64,000 bases of DNA from Flammeovirgaceae bacterium UBA2366 (GCA_002344065.1 DDTK01000011.1:558001-622000), one strand, 5' to 3'; counted from the first letter of the stretch, positions 14,195 through 23,248 are shown. A program made the numbers and translations. Notes: a model not told the origin generated them from the letters alone.

Positions 14195-16180
14195 ATGGGA
14201 TTTTGGCATTCATATTCACGACTAGGCATCAATGATCTAACTGAAAGCTACCTGCACAGGAGCATCATGCTCTCAAATGGTGTTGCTTTTATTGTCTTGG
14301 TACTAACAGTTTTACTTCTTGGGTTGCTCGTAACCCTAACAGGACTAACACCCGGCATACAAAGGGCAAGCTTGAGTTTGATTTTATATTCCATGGTGCC
14401 CATACTCAATTACTACGGAGTAAATCTGCTAAGTCGCTTTCTTATCTCCATATCAATTCCTGTTTATATTATTTGGCTAATCGGCACCAGTACACAAAGC
14501 GCCAATCCACTCATTTATAATGCCTCATACTTCCCTCCACGGATTATGACGATGGCCACATGCATCATTCCCATTATTGTTTTTGATACGTTTCGTGAGA
14601 AAAAATGGATGGCCATTACTACGTTGGTATGTATGGTTTGTACTGTAGGTTACGATTTTGTAATTGCAATTTTTGGCCGCTCAGTCGATTTTTACCAGAA
14701 CACCAATACATTCATATATTACAATTTCGTATTCCTTATTGATTTCATAGCCCTTGTCTCTGCAGCCTTTATGCTAAAACGCGCGGTAGACAAAGCTGAT
14801 AATAGAAATCTTGAATTACTCAGCGAGAAAGAATCAATTAATCAAGAATTAAAAAAACAAAATAAAGACCTGGCTCTTTTGAATCAAGAAATAGAAACAC
14901 AGAATGAAGAAATGATTTCGCAAGCGGAAGAACTTCGGGCCAACCAAGATAAACTGGAGGAAGCTTACCAGGTAATACAAAATCAAAAACAACAACTTCA
15001 TCTTCATAATGAACATCTGGAAGACCTGGTGGCTAAAAAGAACAAAGAACTGATTGATACCAATGAAGAGCTATCCAAGTACAATAGTGAGTTGCGACAA
15101 TTTTCTTATACCGTTTCGCACAACCTGCGCGCACCTGTTGCCCGGTTAATTGGCCTTGAGAATTTACTCTCGCTAAAATCTGAAGGTATGACTGAGGAGC
15201 AGCTGGAACTTCTTAGTTTACTGGGAAAATCTTCTCTGGAACTTGACATTATCATTCGCGACCTCAACAAGATTATTGATATACGGAATGATATTTACAG
15301 AATAAAGGAAAAGGTAAGTTTCGAACAGGAGTTTGAAAGGGTAAGACTAAGTATGGAACACCAACTGCCTCCTGATACAATCATTAATACCGATTTTAAG
15401 AAAGCACCCTTTCTTTATACTATTCGGCCGATGCTGAACAGCATCTTGTTTAACCTGTTAAGCAACTCCATAAAATATCGTTCGCATTCACGAAATTTAA
15501 AACTCGCTATCTACTCAGAAGCATCAGATGATACGGTTAGCCTAATCTTTTCCGATAATGGCTTAGGATTGAACCTGGACCAATTTGGAAAAGATTTGTT
15601 CAGCATGTACAAGCGTTTTCACACGCATACCGATGGCAAAGGCTTGGGGCTATACCTGGTTAAATCGCAGGTTGAAGCAATGGGCGGAAGAATCTCCGTA
15701 GCCAGTGAGTTGAATAAAGGAACAACCTTTACACTTGAATTCAAAAAGCCAGACGATGTAGAAGGACAAATTTGTTATGATAGTGATTATGGGCAAATTT
15801 ATTACAATGCCCGGCTCAATACCGCAGGTATACGCTGGAAGAAACAAGTAATCAGCGAGGCTTACCGCGAGCTATTTTTAAAATCGCAGGATGTATTGCG
15901 AACCTATAACACACCTTACTGGATCTCTGACTTACGGAAACAAGGAGTTATTAAACAAGAAGACCAGATCTGGATGGTTACCACCATTTTACCGGAATCG
16001 GTTCGTAACGGACTAACCTGGCTAGTTGGTATTTACGATCCGGCACAACACAATGAAGATTATCGTGAACAAATCAAAGCCGCCATCGAAAAAGCCGGGG
16101 CTCTGGTTCATTTTTGTACCGATACAAAAGAAGCCGAAGCGTGGATCAATGCCCACATAGTGACCAATGAAAAGGTTTAA
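14195..16180 (+). CDS. Membrane sensor histidine kinase with extra C-terminal domain
   Basis: 661 aa from ATG 14195; a longer frame would overlap the divergent oxidoreductase. Residues 30-215 hold about six membrane helices; 215-295 form a long coiled coil rich in Glu, Gln and Asn. The HisKA H-box is YTVSHNLRAPVAR with phospho-acceptor H309, followed by HATPase motifs NLLSNSIKYR, FSDNGLGLNL and KGLGLYLVKSQ ending near 520. About 140 further residues follow (CYDSDYGQIYYNARLNTAG... WISDLRKQGVIKQEDQIW ... AGALVHFCTDTKEAEAWI). They resemble a STAS/SpoIIAA-like module known to me as a free-standing Cytophagales protein. No response regulator is adjacent, so this is an orphan kinase. Its stop overlaps the convergent ctlX stop by four bases. 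Confidence 0.88.
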   Translation: MGFWHSYSRLGINDLTESYLHRSIMLSNGVAFIVLVLTVLLLGLLVTLTGLTPGIQRASLSLILYSMVPILNYYGVNLLSRFLISISIPVYIIWLIGTSTQSANPLIYNASYFPPRIMTMATCIIPIIVFDTFREKKWMAITTLVCMVCTVGYDFVIAIFGRSVDFYQNTNTFIYYNFVFLIDFIALVSAAFMLKRAVDKADNRNLELLSEKESINQELKKQNKDLALLNQEIETQNEEMISQAEELRANQDKLEEAYQVIQNQKQQLHLHNEHLEDLVAKKNKELIDTNEELSKYNSELRQFSYTVSHNLRAPVARLIGLENLLSLKSEGMTEEQLELLSLLGKSSLELDIIIRDLNKIIDIRNDIYRIKEKVSFEQEFERVRLSMEHQLPPDTIINTDFKKAPFLYTIRPMLNSILFNLLSNSIKYRSHSRNLKLAIYSEASDDTVSLIFSDNGLGLNLDQFGKDLFSMYKRFHTHTDGKGLGLYLVKSQVEAMGGRISVASELNKGTTFTLEFKKPDDVEGQICYDSDYGQIYYNARLNTAGIRWKKQVISEAYRELFLKSQDVLRTYNTPYWISDLRKQGVIKQEDQIWMVTTILPESVRNGLTWLVGIYDPAQHNEDYREQIKAAIEKAGALVHFCTDTKEAEAWINAHIVTNEKV

Positions 16181-17100
16181 CGTTTAGGGTTAAAGATGCC
16201 CGCCACCATACAGCGCACACTTCCACCACCGTAAGTTTCAATAGTATCAATTGGAATGGGAATCATTTCTGAAAACCTTGAGATCGCATCTACCTGACCC
16301 GGCAAAAGCGAATGAAATGCTCTTTCAGAAAGCAGAACAAAGGATTCACCTCCCCTGCTTTTAACTTCAATCATATTTCCGGCAAATGCACCCAACTGAT
16401 CATAACTTATTGCCACAACTTTATGACCAGTCACCGCTAAACTACCCAATAAAATCTCCTGCTCGCTTTCACTATGTATGGCATCCAAACATACTACAGC
16501 AAACTTTTCACCTAAACACATCACTACATTAGTGTGGTAGATAGCTTGCCTGGTCTTATCTACTGCATCAAAAATTACAGGCTTGTACCCTAACCGTTCG
16601 CACAGTCGTACGGCTAGGTTCTCGTCCGTACGTGCTGAACGACTAGCATAAGCAACGTGGTTTACATAATCCAAGACCAGGCTACCTGTTCCCTCAAGGA
16701 AAGAATTATTCCTTTCTTCATCAGTCAGGTCAATAATTTCATGAACAGCAAATTCTTTCTGTATGGCCTGAATGATGTCGACCCTGCGTTCCAGCCTTCT
16801 GTTTTCAGCAAGCATCGGGTATAGAACAATTTTACCATCAGCATGAAAGGATATCCAGTTATTCGGAAAAAGAGCATCCGGCTTTATTACGTCAGAAGAA
16901 TCGTCAAAAACATGAACATCAATATCATGAGATTCAAGCAAATCAACCATTCGGTTAAATTCAGTTACTGCGCGTTGATGAATTACATCAGCACGGTCGT
17001 GCATGGTCTGTTGAAAGGTATTGGATGATGCCGTTTGCACATTGAACCCGAACGCTGCCGGACGAATCATCATAATGCTGTGTGGTGCCTGATCTGCCAT
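16177..17100 (-). CDS. ctlX: Citrulline/arginine-type hydrolase of the CtlX family
   Basis: 307 aa, amidinotransferase/arginine-deiminase fold. Typical CtlX features: MIRPAAFGFN near the N-terminus, PDALFPNNWISFHADGKIVL (substrate guanidine/ureido pocket), EGTGSLVLDYVNHVAYASRS, IYHTNVVMCLG with the catalytic histidine, and the nucleophile C297 in GGGSVRCMVAGIF. CtlX members convert citrulline to ornithine or act on similar ureido compounds. It stands alone on the minus strand and converges on the histidine kinase with a 4-base overlap. Confidence 0.88.
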   Translation of the reverse strand: MADQAPHSIMMIRPAAFGFNVQTASSNTFQQTMHDRADVIHQRAVTEFNRMVDLLESHDIDVHVFDDSSDVIKPDALFPNNWISFHADGKIVLYPMLAENRRLERRVDIIQAIQKEFAVHEIIDLTDEERNNSFLEGTGSLVLDYVNHVAYASRSARTDENLAVRLCERLGYKPVIFDAVDKTRQAIYHTNVVMCLGEKFAVVCLDAIHSESEQEILLGSLAVTGHKVVAISYDQLGAFAGNMIEVKSRGGESFVLLSERAFHSLLPGQVDAISRFSEMIPIPIDTIETYGGGSVRCMVAGIFNPKR

Positions 17101-17153
17101 GTATCCAGATTTACCAACATATTTAACTAATTTTACGCGACTTCAGAAACACT

Positions 17154-17729
17154 ATGGAATCTATAGCCGCGCTTGACACTCAGGTATTTTTCTTTTTGAA
17201 TGGGTTGCACACAACCTGGCTGGATCCCATCATGTACTATCTTACCAATACATTAACATCACTTCCGGTATATATTCTGATTATTTACCTGCTCTTCAAA
17301 AAATTTCGTTCCAAAATCTGGATTCCATTAATCTGCATCATAGCATGCATTGCCTTAACCGATCAGATTACGAGTGGAATTATGAAACCGGCTTTCGCCC
17401 GTTTGCGCCCCACACATGAACCGCTATTAGCGGAGAAGGTGCATACTGTGAATAATTACAAAGGAGGGAGATTTGGATTTGCCTCCAGTCACGCTGCCAA
17501 TACGTTTGGTATTGCCATGTTTACTTTTCTGCTATTCAGAAATCAATACCGCACAATTGGATTGCTCTTTATCTGGGCCGGTTTGATCAGTTACACCCGA
17601 ATATACCTGGGTGTGCATTATCCGGGTGATATTTTGGTAGGTGCAGGTATTGGCTTGGTCTGTGGCCTGATACTTTCTAAAATATTCAAAGCAGTTAGTC
17701 AGCGCCTGGCTATAACCAACACCAAGTAG
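17154..17729 (+). CDS. PAP2-family membrane phosphatase
   Basis: 191 aa with about five membrane helices. The three phosphatase motifs are present: KPAFARLRP (KxxxxxxRP), ASSHAANTFG (SxH), and TRIYLGVHYPGDILVG (RxxxxxHxxxD). Such proteins hydrolyse lipid phosphates at the outer face of the inner membrane, e.g. undecaprenyl pyrophosphate or phosphatidylglycerol phosphate. The window also has uppP, an unrelated undecaprenyl pyrophosphatase, so the substrate remains open. It converges with the head-GIN gene. Confidence 0.9.
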   Translation: MESIAALDTQVFFFLNGLHTTWLDPIMYYLTNTLTSLPVYILIIYLLFKKFRSKIWIPLICIIACIALTDQITSGIMKPAFARLRPTHEPLLAEKVHTVNNYKGGRFGFASSHAANTFGIAMFTFLLFRNQYRTIGLLFIWAGLISYTRIYLGVHYPGDILVGAGIGLVCGLILSKIFKAVSQRLAITNTK

Positions 17730-17733
17730 CTGC

Positions 17734-18435
17734 TCAATGGCTTCTTACCTCTGCCCCAAAATTTTTATTGGTATGCCGAACATTAGGGCTGCCGGTATAA
17801 TCAACTGTAGCGCCAAACCCGGCACTGATCTCAATTTCTTCCAAAGCGTTCACTTTCACTTCCGCACCCATGTTGGCATTTACGTAAACTACTTTGCTCA
17901 ACAATTGCGATGCTTTTAGTACTCCGCCCATGTTGGCTTTAGCTTCAAATGTTTCAGTCTGGCCGGTTAAGTTAAGCACAGCTCCCATATTAGCCTTGGT
18001 GTACAAGTTTTTGGCCACAATATCCAAGTCCATTTCGGCACCCATGCTGCACTCAAGGGCAAGGTTTCTGGATTTTACCGTGCTCCTGGAGAATACTTCC
18101 GAGCCAGCCTGGGCGCGTACTTCACTCAACTCTGCATAGTACACCTTTACCCTTACGTATTTCGACCGAGGATAATCATTTGATTTCCAATCGTTCATAT
18201 AATGTTTATTGCGCAGCTTGAGTTTTAGCTCACCGCGACTTACCTCTGCCACAATATTTTCAGGATCAATGCCACGATAATCTAATTCCAGCGATTCACG
18301 ATCCGATGGGATCAGTTCAACTTCAAAGGGACCGAAAACATCGATTTTGTGAAATGAACTGATCGTTTCAGTCGTTTTTTGTGCTTTTACTGAGAGGCTT
18401 ACGATGAGAATAAGAAGGGTAATCAGGTACTTCAT
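17734..18435 (-). CDS. Head-GIN (DUF2807) secreted protein
   Basis: 233 aa with signal peptide (MKYLITLLILIVSLSVKAQ). The mature protein is a DUF2807 parallel beta-helix: repeated strands with G-A/S-x-V/L patterns such as AQAGSEVFSRSTVKSRNLAL, CSMGAEMDLDIVAKN, KANMGAVLNLTGQT, KANMGGVLKASQLL and NANMGAEVKVNALE. Family members are common Bacteroidota envelope proteins of unknown function, often linked to adhesion or stress responses. Transcribed alone, convergent with the PAP2 gene. Confidence 0.88.
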   Translation of the reverse strand: MKYLITLLILIVSLSVKAQKTTETISSFHKIDVFGPFEVELIPSDRESLELDYRGIDPENIVAEVSRGELKLKLRNKHYMNDWKSNDYPRSKYVRVKVYYAELSEVRAQAGSEVFSRSTVKSRNLALECSMGAEMDLDIVAKNLYTKANMGAVLNLTGQTETFEAKANMGGVLKASQLLSKVVYVNANMGAEVKVNALEEIEISAGFGATVDYTGSPNVRHTNKNFGAEVRSH

Positions 18436-18499
18436 AGCATGGTTTTAGTCCATAGACGATGAGGACACCCAAAACGTTGCATGGCCAGGCAAAATTCAA

Positions 18500-19084
18500 C
18501 TACTTACCTAACAGTCGCTTTACGTATTTGCCGATAATATCGAATTCAAGGTTTACGGAATCACCTGCCTTTAATGTTCCAAAGGTTGTGTGTTCGAAGG
18601 TGTAGGGAATAATGGTAACACGAAATCCATTATTGGTAGAATTGAAGCATGTAAGACTAACCCCATCAATACTGATGGAACCCTTCTCAACAGTTATGTT
18701 TCCAACTGTCGGATCATATTCAAAATCAAACAACCAACTACCTTCAACCTCCTGAACACGCGTGCAGGTACCCACTTGGTCCACATGGCCTTGAACAATG
18801 TGGCCATCAAATCTTCCGTTAGCCACCATGCACCGTTCAAGATTGATAACACTCCCCTCATTTAGTGTTCCAAGAATTGATTTTTTTAAGGTTTCGTCAA
18901 CAGCTGTTACCCAATGTTTTCCTGCATCAATCTTGGTCACCGTTAAACAAACACCACTATGGGCTACACTTTGGTCAACCTTAAGCTCGTGACTGATCGG
19001 GCTGGCTATCAGGAAATGTTTATTGGTTTGATCTTCAACAATCCGTTCAATTTTTCCTAACGATTCAATGATACCGGTAAACAT
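18500..19084 (-). CDS. ribE: Riboflavin synthase alpha chain
   Basis: 194 aa, two tandem lumazine-binding repeats: MFTGIIESLGKIERI at the start of the first, GRFDGHIVQGHVDQVGTC at the start of the second. Catalyses dismutation of two 6,7-dimethyl-8-ribityllumazine molecules to riboflavin. Its ATG shares one base with the stop of the upstream amidohydrolase (TAATG), so it is translationally coupled to a gene with no known link to riboflavin. No FMN riboswitch is seen before the unit. Confidence 0.95.
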   Translation of the reverse strand: MFTGIIESLGKIERIVEDQTNKHFLIASPISHELKVDQSVAHSGVCLTVTKIDAGKHWVTAVDETLKKSILGTLNEGSVINLERCMVANGRFDGHIVQGHVDQVGTCTRVQEVEGSWLFDFEYDPTVGNITVEKGSISIDGVSLTCFNSTNNGFRVTIIPYTFEHTTFGTLKAGDSVNLEFDIIGKYVKRLLGK

Positions 19085-20727
19085 TATTTCTTCTGTTCTA
19101 ATTTTTGTATTGCTTCCTTCTGATCAGGGCGCAAGGTAGGGTATTGAATGCCTAACTGATCGAGATAGGTTTTATATTTTACAGGGTTGTAGTACAATGG
19201 TTTTAACTTTGGTTTATAGTCTTCCATAATTTTCTGATTCAGGTATATGGCTGGATTATCCTTTTCCCCTACTAATGGCGTGTACTGAATTTCTTTTGTT
19301 TGCTCATTGCGATAGTACTCCCACGCATTGGCAATAATCTCGGGCTTCAGCAGCATATCCAAAAGCGTCATGGCTTCGGCTTTGGCTCCATAAACAACAC
19401 CCTTATGTGCAATTGGGGTGGCCATGGTTATGGCATTGCTCCAATGGTGGCCGGGTAAACCAGGAATATTGGAAGGATAACGCAAGACTATGGTTGGCAG
19501 CGACCAGCTGATGTCGGCAATGTCATCAGAACCTCCGCCCATGGCCATGAGTTGTCTGCCCATTATATTGATGGAGCCTGTCGGACTAGGTAAACCAATT
19601 GTATCCAATTTTACGGCAAGACCTTCAACTTTTGGCGCATTCATTTCAAGTTGAACAGCCTTGGCTAATAACTGATCTTCAGCCGACCATTTTGGCAACC
19701 CTACTTTCCTTATGTTTTCATACATGGCTTCGGCCAATGGTTGGTTAAAATGTCCCGGCCACGCAGAGCCAAGAATTTCGTAGGTGAATTTTGTATCGGT
19801 CATCATGGCTGCACCTTCTGCAATCTTCACACCTGTATCAAATAACTTTTTAATATCCGGATAGGTACGCTCACGGAAATAATACCATACCGATGCTTTT
19901 GAAGGAACAACATTGGGCTGATCGCCCCCATCAGAAATAACATAGTGTGAGCGATGTGTGAGTTCGAGATGTTCCCTCCTGAAATTCCAGCCGATGTTCA
20001 TCAACTCCACAGCATCCAAAGCACTTCTTCCCCGCCAGGGTGCTCCTGCAGCATGGGCAGCTGCTCCTTCAAAACTAAACCGAACGGAAACCAGACCATT
20101 CATACCGGAATCACCATAGGACACGCCAAGGTTATTACCCACGTGCGTGAAAATACAGGCGTCAACATCTTTGAAATATCCGGCCCGAACGTAATAAGCT
20201 TTTGTTCCAACCAACTCTTCGGCAATGCCAGGCCATAACATCAGTGTGCCCGAAATCTTTTCACGCTCCATTATTTTTTTCAGCGCAAGTGCAGCAATGA
20301 TGTTAACTGCCTGTCCGGAATTATGCCCTTCACCATGACCAGGTGCACCTTCTACCAGAGGATCATGATAGGCGACACCCGGTTTTTGCGAAGCCTTGGG
20401 AATACAATCTACATCCGAACCTAATGCAATTAGTGGCTTACCCGAACCCCACGTGGCAATCCATGCTGTGGGTACACCCGCAATACCCTTTTGCACTTTG
20501 AATCCGTTTTTTTCCAGGAGATTAGTCAGGTAGGTGAAAGTCTCAACTTCCTGAAAGCCCAACTCCGCAAAACTGAAAAGCATATCGTTGATTTGCTGGC
20601 CAAGCGGAGCAAGCTTTTCAACTTCTGCAACCGCTTCAGTCTTTAACTTTTCAAGTTTCTGAATTTCGGGTTGGGCGTATATCAACAATGAAGCGTTTAG
20701 CAGAAGGAAGGTAAAAATTCGTGTCAT
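19084..20727 (-). CDS. Exported M20-family amidohydrolase (AbgB-like)
   Basis: 547 aa with Sec signal (MTRIFTFLLLNASLLIYAQ). M20D peptidase features: metal-site aspartate in GSDVDCIPKASQKPG, GHGEGHNSGQAVNI (His-Glu-Gly-His), and WPGIAEELVGTKAYYVRAG with the catalytic glutamate pair. A dimerisation lid follows (GLVSVRFSFEGAAAHAAGAP) and a late metal histidine (IPGLPGHHWSNAI). The length fits the aminobenzoyl-glutamate hydrolase B-like group, which cleaves N-acyl or aminobenzoyl amino acids. It is the upstream gene of a two-gene unit with ribE and diverges from the membrane-protein gene at 20895. Confidence 0.9.
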   Translation of the reverse strand: MTRIFTFLLLNASLLIYAQPEIQKLEKLKTEAVAEVEKLAPLGQQINDMLFSFAELGFQEVETFTYLTNLLEKNGFKVQKGIAGVPTAWIATWGSGKPLIALGSDVDCIPKASQKPGVAYHDPLVEGAPGHGEGHNSGQAVNIIAALALKKIMEREKISGTLMLWPGIAEELVGTKAYYVRAGYFKDVDACIFTHVGNNLGVSYGDSGMNGLVSVRFSFEGAAAHAAGAPWRGRSALDAVELMNIGWNFRREHLELTHRSHYVISDGGDQPNVVPSKASVWYYFRERTYPDIKKLFDTGVKIAEGAAMMTDTKFTYEILGSAWPGHFNQPLAEAMYENIRKVGLPKWSAEDQLLAKAVQLEMNAPKVEGLAVKLDTIGLPSPTGSINIMGRQLMAMGGGSDDIADISWSLPTIVLRYPSNIPGLPGHHWSNAITMATPIAHKGVVYGAKAEAMTLLDMLLKPEIIANAWEYYRNEQTKEIQYTPLVGEKDNPAIYLNQKIMEDYKPKLKPLYYNPVKYKTYLDQLGIQYPTLRPDQKEAIQKLEQKK

Positions 20728-20844
20728 GGTCAGGCCAGGTTTAGATGTTGATTCCTAAAGTAGCGGTTTAAATAAGTCAAACCAAACCCAATTATTTAAC
20801 CGGAAATCGATGATTTTAAGTCAAAATCAAATAAAAAGTAAATA

Positions 20845-20876
20845 TTTGGTTTATTTTATAAACTATTTTATGTTTG
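20845..20876 (+). promoter_or_regulatory. Promoter of the membrane-protein/regulator unit
   Basis: TTTG at 20845-20848, 20 bases, then an exact TATGTTTG (TAnnTTTG) at 20869-20876; the ATG follows 18 bases later. Both boxes match the Bacteroidota consensus with normal spacing. A perfect palindrome occupies the spacer. Confidence 0.75.
20849..20863. promoter_or_regulatory. Operator candidate, copy 1 (GTTTAT-n3-ATAAAC)
   Basis: The perfect 6+3+6 inverted repeat GTTTATTTTATAAAC sits between the -33 and -7 boxes of the promoter, a repressor position. The same half-sites recur at 21778-21792. The likely binder is the winged-helix protein at 21477. Confidence 0.65.
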
Positions 20877-20894
20877 TACCGTAAATGGCTGTAT

Positions 20895-21473
20895 ATGGAA
20901 ACCAAACAAGACAATCTTAACCCACAACAAAGCCTTGAACTGATCGCTACGATGATCAACCAGGTAAAGGGAAACATGTTAAACGGAAGTTTCTACTTTC
21001 TGCTTTGGGGATGGGTGATTACATTCTGTAATGTGGGTATGTATTACTTTTTTAAGTATACGGAGTATCAAAATTATGCACCAATAGTATGGACGCTATG
21101 CATACCAGCCTGGATCATTACGATGATCTACTCCAGCCGGCAGGAAAAGAAAGCTGGTGTAGTCACTCACCTCGACAGGATTTCGATGTGGTTGTGGATT
21201 GGATTGGCCATAACCATTTTTCCTTCTTGGATTTTCGGAGCACAAACCAACTGGATGGTGAACGCCATTGTATTGATGCCTGTGGGCTTGGCCACCTTTC
21301 TATCAGGGATTATTGTTCGTTTTCGTCCTTTGATTCTTGGTGGAATCACATTCTGGATTGCAGGAACCTTATGTTACTTGGTCGGGCCAATTGAACAATA
21401 TCTTGTAGGTGCAATTGCCATGGTGTTTGGCTACCTGGTGCCCGGGTATATGTTGAAGAAGTCAAACCAATAA
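20895..21473 (+). CDS. Multi-spanning membrane protein, unknown function
   Basis: 192 aa from ATG 20895 (METKQDNLNPQQSLELIATM); an in-frame start seven codons upstream lies over the predicted transcription start. A soluble N-terminal helix is followed by about five to six membrane spans (GSFYFLLWGWVITFCNVGMY, WTLCIPAWIITMIY, MWLWIGLAITIFPSWIF, AIVLMPVGLATFLSGIIV and two C-terminal ones). Such proteins are commonly found beside a small winged-helix regulator in Bacteroidota, as here, with three bases between genes. It may act as a membrane sensor or a target of the regulator; that is inference. Confidence 0.82.
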   Translation: METKQDNLNPQQSLELIATMINQVKGNMLNGSFYFLLWGWVITFCNVGMYYFFKYTEYQNYAPIVWTLCIPAWIITMIYSSRQEKKAGVVTHLDRISMWLWIGLAITIFPSWIFGAQTNWMVNAIVLMPVGLATFLSGIIVRFRPLILGGITFWIAGTLCYLVGPIEQYLVGAIAMVFGYLVPGYMLKKSNQ

Positions 21474-21476
21474 TTC

Positions 21477-21761
21477 ATGCTGGCGGAACTTGATCCTCTA
21501 CTGCATTCACAATTGCGCTTAGGCGTAATGTCCTTACTGATGAGTGTGGAGTCGGCTGAGTTTACATTTCTGAAAGAGAAAACAAACTCAACAGCAGGAA
21601 ATTTAAGTGTACAGTTAGATAAACTTTCAGAAGCAGGATACATCAACATAGAAAAATCATTTAAAGGAAAAAAACCACTAACAACCTGTAAGATCACCAA
21701 AAAAGGAATGAAAGCTTTTGAAGAATATGTGAACGCGCTTAAGCAATACATCAAACCATAA
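21477..21761 (+). CDS. Winged-helix transcriptional regulator (HTH_34-like)
   Basis: 94 aa consisting of a single winged helix: LHSQLRLGVMSLLMSVESAEF (helices 1-2), FLKEKTNSTAGNLSVQLDKL (helix-turn-helix) and AGYINIEKSFKGKKPLTTCK (wing), then a C-terminal dimerisation helix (KGMKAFEEYVNALKQYI). This is the MarR/PadR-like small regulator type. It is second in its unit; identical palindromes lie in its own promoter and before the next unit, so autoregulation and control of the hydrolase operon are likely. Confidence 0.88.
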   Translation: MLAELDPLLHSQLRLGVMSLLMSVESAEFTFLKEKTNSTAGNLSVQLDKLSEAGYINIEKSFKGKKPLTTCKITKKGMKAFEEYVNALKQYIKP

Positions 21762-21777
21762 TTTTTTTATTCATTTA

Positions 21778-21792
21778 GTTTATAATATAAAC
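21778..21792. promoter_or_regulatory. Operator candidate, copy 2 (GTTTAT-n3-ATAAAC)
   Basis: GTTTATAATATAAAC has the same 6-base half-sites and 3-base spacer as 20849-20863. It ends 11 bases before the hydrolase ATG at 21804, probably within or next to that promoter. Confidence 0.62.
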
Positions 21793-21803
21793 CAGTTTAC
21801 ACC

Positions 21804-22703
21804 ATGTTAACAACAACTAAAAAAATTCATCTTATCATCGGCATGATCGTTGGCTTAACGGCCTTGCTGGCCATGAACCAACAGGCTAATGCAACTCCAT
21901 CTTTTAAAGTAGAAAAAGTTGGAAAAGGCAAGCAGCACATGATTCTTATACCCGGACTTACTTGCCCCGGTAATGTATGGACTGAAACTGTAGAACGTTA
22001 CAAAAAGGATTATACCTGTCATGTGATTTCACTTCCGGGTTTTGCGGGAACCCCGGCCATTGAAACAGCTGAGTACCTGAAAACCATGCGCGATGAATTG
22101 ATTGGGTATATCAAAGACAACAAACTAAAGAAGCCGGTGTTGGTCGGTCATAGCTTAGGTGGTTTTTTAAGTCTATGGATCAGTGCAGCAGAACCGGATT
22201 TAGTCGGTGCAAATTTCATTGTTGATGCTCTCCCATACTTTCCGGCCATTCAAAATCCTGCGGCTACTGTAGAATCTATGAAGCCCATGGCAACCAGTAT
22301 GCGTGACATGATGAAAAACGCAACACCCGAGCAGACAAAACAAAGTCAGCAGTATTTTCTTAGTTCAATGGCTACAGCACCCGATAAGCTTGAACTCATT
22401 AGCCGATGGGGAGTTGAATCACATGCGCCTACTGTTGCGCAAGCTATGTACGAAATGCAAACCATTGACTTACGAAAAGATGTCGCTACCATTAAAGTAC
22501 CGGTAACTGTTTTAGGGGCATGGATCGCCTACAAAGACTATGGCGTAACACATGAAAGCACATTAAAGAATTTTACAGATCAGTATAAAAACGTAAAAAA
22601 TATAAACATCCAATTAACCGATACTGCTAAACATTTTATCATGTATGATGATCCCAAATGGTTCTTTGATCAAATGGATAAATTTTTAAGCAACACTAAA
22701 TAA
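21804..22703 (+). CDS. Exported alpha/beta hydrolase
   Basis: 299 aa with an N-terminal signal segment (IIGMIVGLTALLAMNQQANA). Alpha/beta-hydrolase features: the oxyanion strand MILIPGLTCPGNVWTE, a VISLPGFAGTP loop, and the nucleophile elbow VGHSLGGFLSLW; a C-terminal aspartate and KHFIMYDDP histidine complete the triad. Substrate unknown. First gene of a probable five-gene run (21804-24022) with short gaps or overlaps, behind an operator shared with the adjacent regulator. Confidence 0.88.
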   Translation: MLTTTKKIHLIIGMIVGLTALLAMNQQANATPSFKVEKVGKGKQHMILIPGLTCPGNVWTETVERYKKDYTCHVISLPGFAGTPAIETAEYLKTMRDELIGYIKDNKLKKPVLVGHSLGGFLSLWISAAEPDLVGANFIVDALPYFPAIQNPAATVESMKPMATSMRDMMKNATPEQTKQSQQYFLSSMATAPDKLELISRWGVESHAPTVAQAMYEMQTIDLRKDVATIKVPVTVLGAWIAYKDYGVTHESTLKNFTDQYKNVKNINIQLTDTAKHFIMYDDPKWFFDQMDKFLSNTK

Positions 22704-22711
22704 ACCATACT

Positions 22712-23248
22712 ATGAAATCCTTAATCCTTATTACACTCATCATGCTAGGCATGAAGTGTGCTAAAGCACAGGGTACCGCACCTGAAAGTTTAAAGCAGGA
22801 ATTGCAAAAATTGTCTTACATGACCGGTAAATGGAAAGGTGAAGCATCTATGCGTCAACCCAATGGAACGTTGTTAAAAGTAAATCAGGAAGAAGAAATC
22901 CAATTCAAGCTGGATGGCACCATTCTGGTAATTGAAGGTACCGGTCGCAACCCGGAAGATGGTAAAGTTTCGTTCAATGCACTCGCAATTGTTTCCTTCG
23001 ATCAACAAAAAAAAGAGTTCAAAATGAAATCACATGTAATGAATGGAAACCAGACCGATGCTTATTTTAAAATTCAGGAAGAAAATCATTTCGAATGGGG
23101 GTTTGATCTCCCGAACAATTCCAAAGTCAGATACAACATAAAATTAAATCCGGCTGCCAAATCCTGGATTGAAAAGGGTGAATATTCGCCTGATGGAAAC
23201 ATGTGGTACCCGTATATTGAAATGAACCTAACCAAACTTGAAAAATGA
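22712..23248 (+). CDS. Secreted DUF1579-like lipocalin-fold protein
   Basis: 178 aa with signal peptide (MKSLILITLIMLGMKCAKAQ). The mature part opens LKQELQKLSYMTGKWKGEAS, with the G-x-W near the N-terminus typical of lipocalin or DUF1579-type beta barrels, then alternating strands. It could bind a small hydrophobic ligand. The Cys at 16 is not in a convincing lipobox. Eight bases after the hydrolase; overlaps the next gene by four bases. Confidence 0.7.
   Translation: MKSLILITLIMLGMKCAKAQGTAPESLKQELQKLSYMTGKWKGEASMRQPNGTLLKVNQEEEIQFKLDGTILVIEGTGRNPEDGKVSFNALAIVSFDQQKKEFKMKSHVMNGNQTDAYFKIQEENHFEWGFDLPNNSKVRYNIKLNPAAKSWIEKGEYSPDGNMWYPYIEMNLTKLEK

Noticed and set aside
20728..20894. Searched for an FMN riboswitch upstream of the amidohydrolase-ribE unit
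   Set aside because: No conserved FMN-element blocks seen; the region instead carries the divergent promoter and palindrome.
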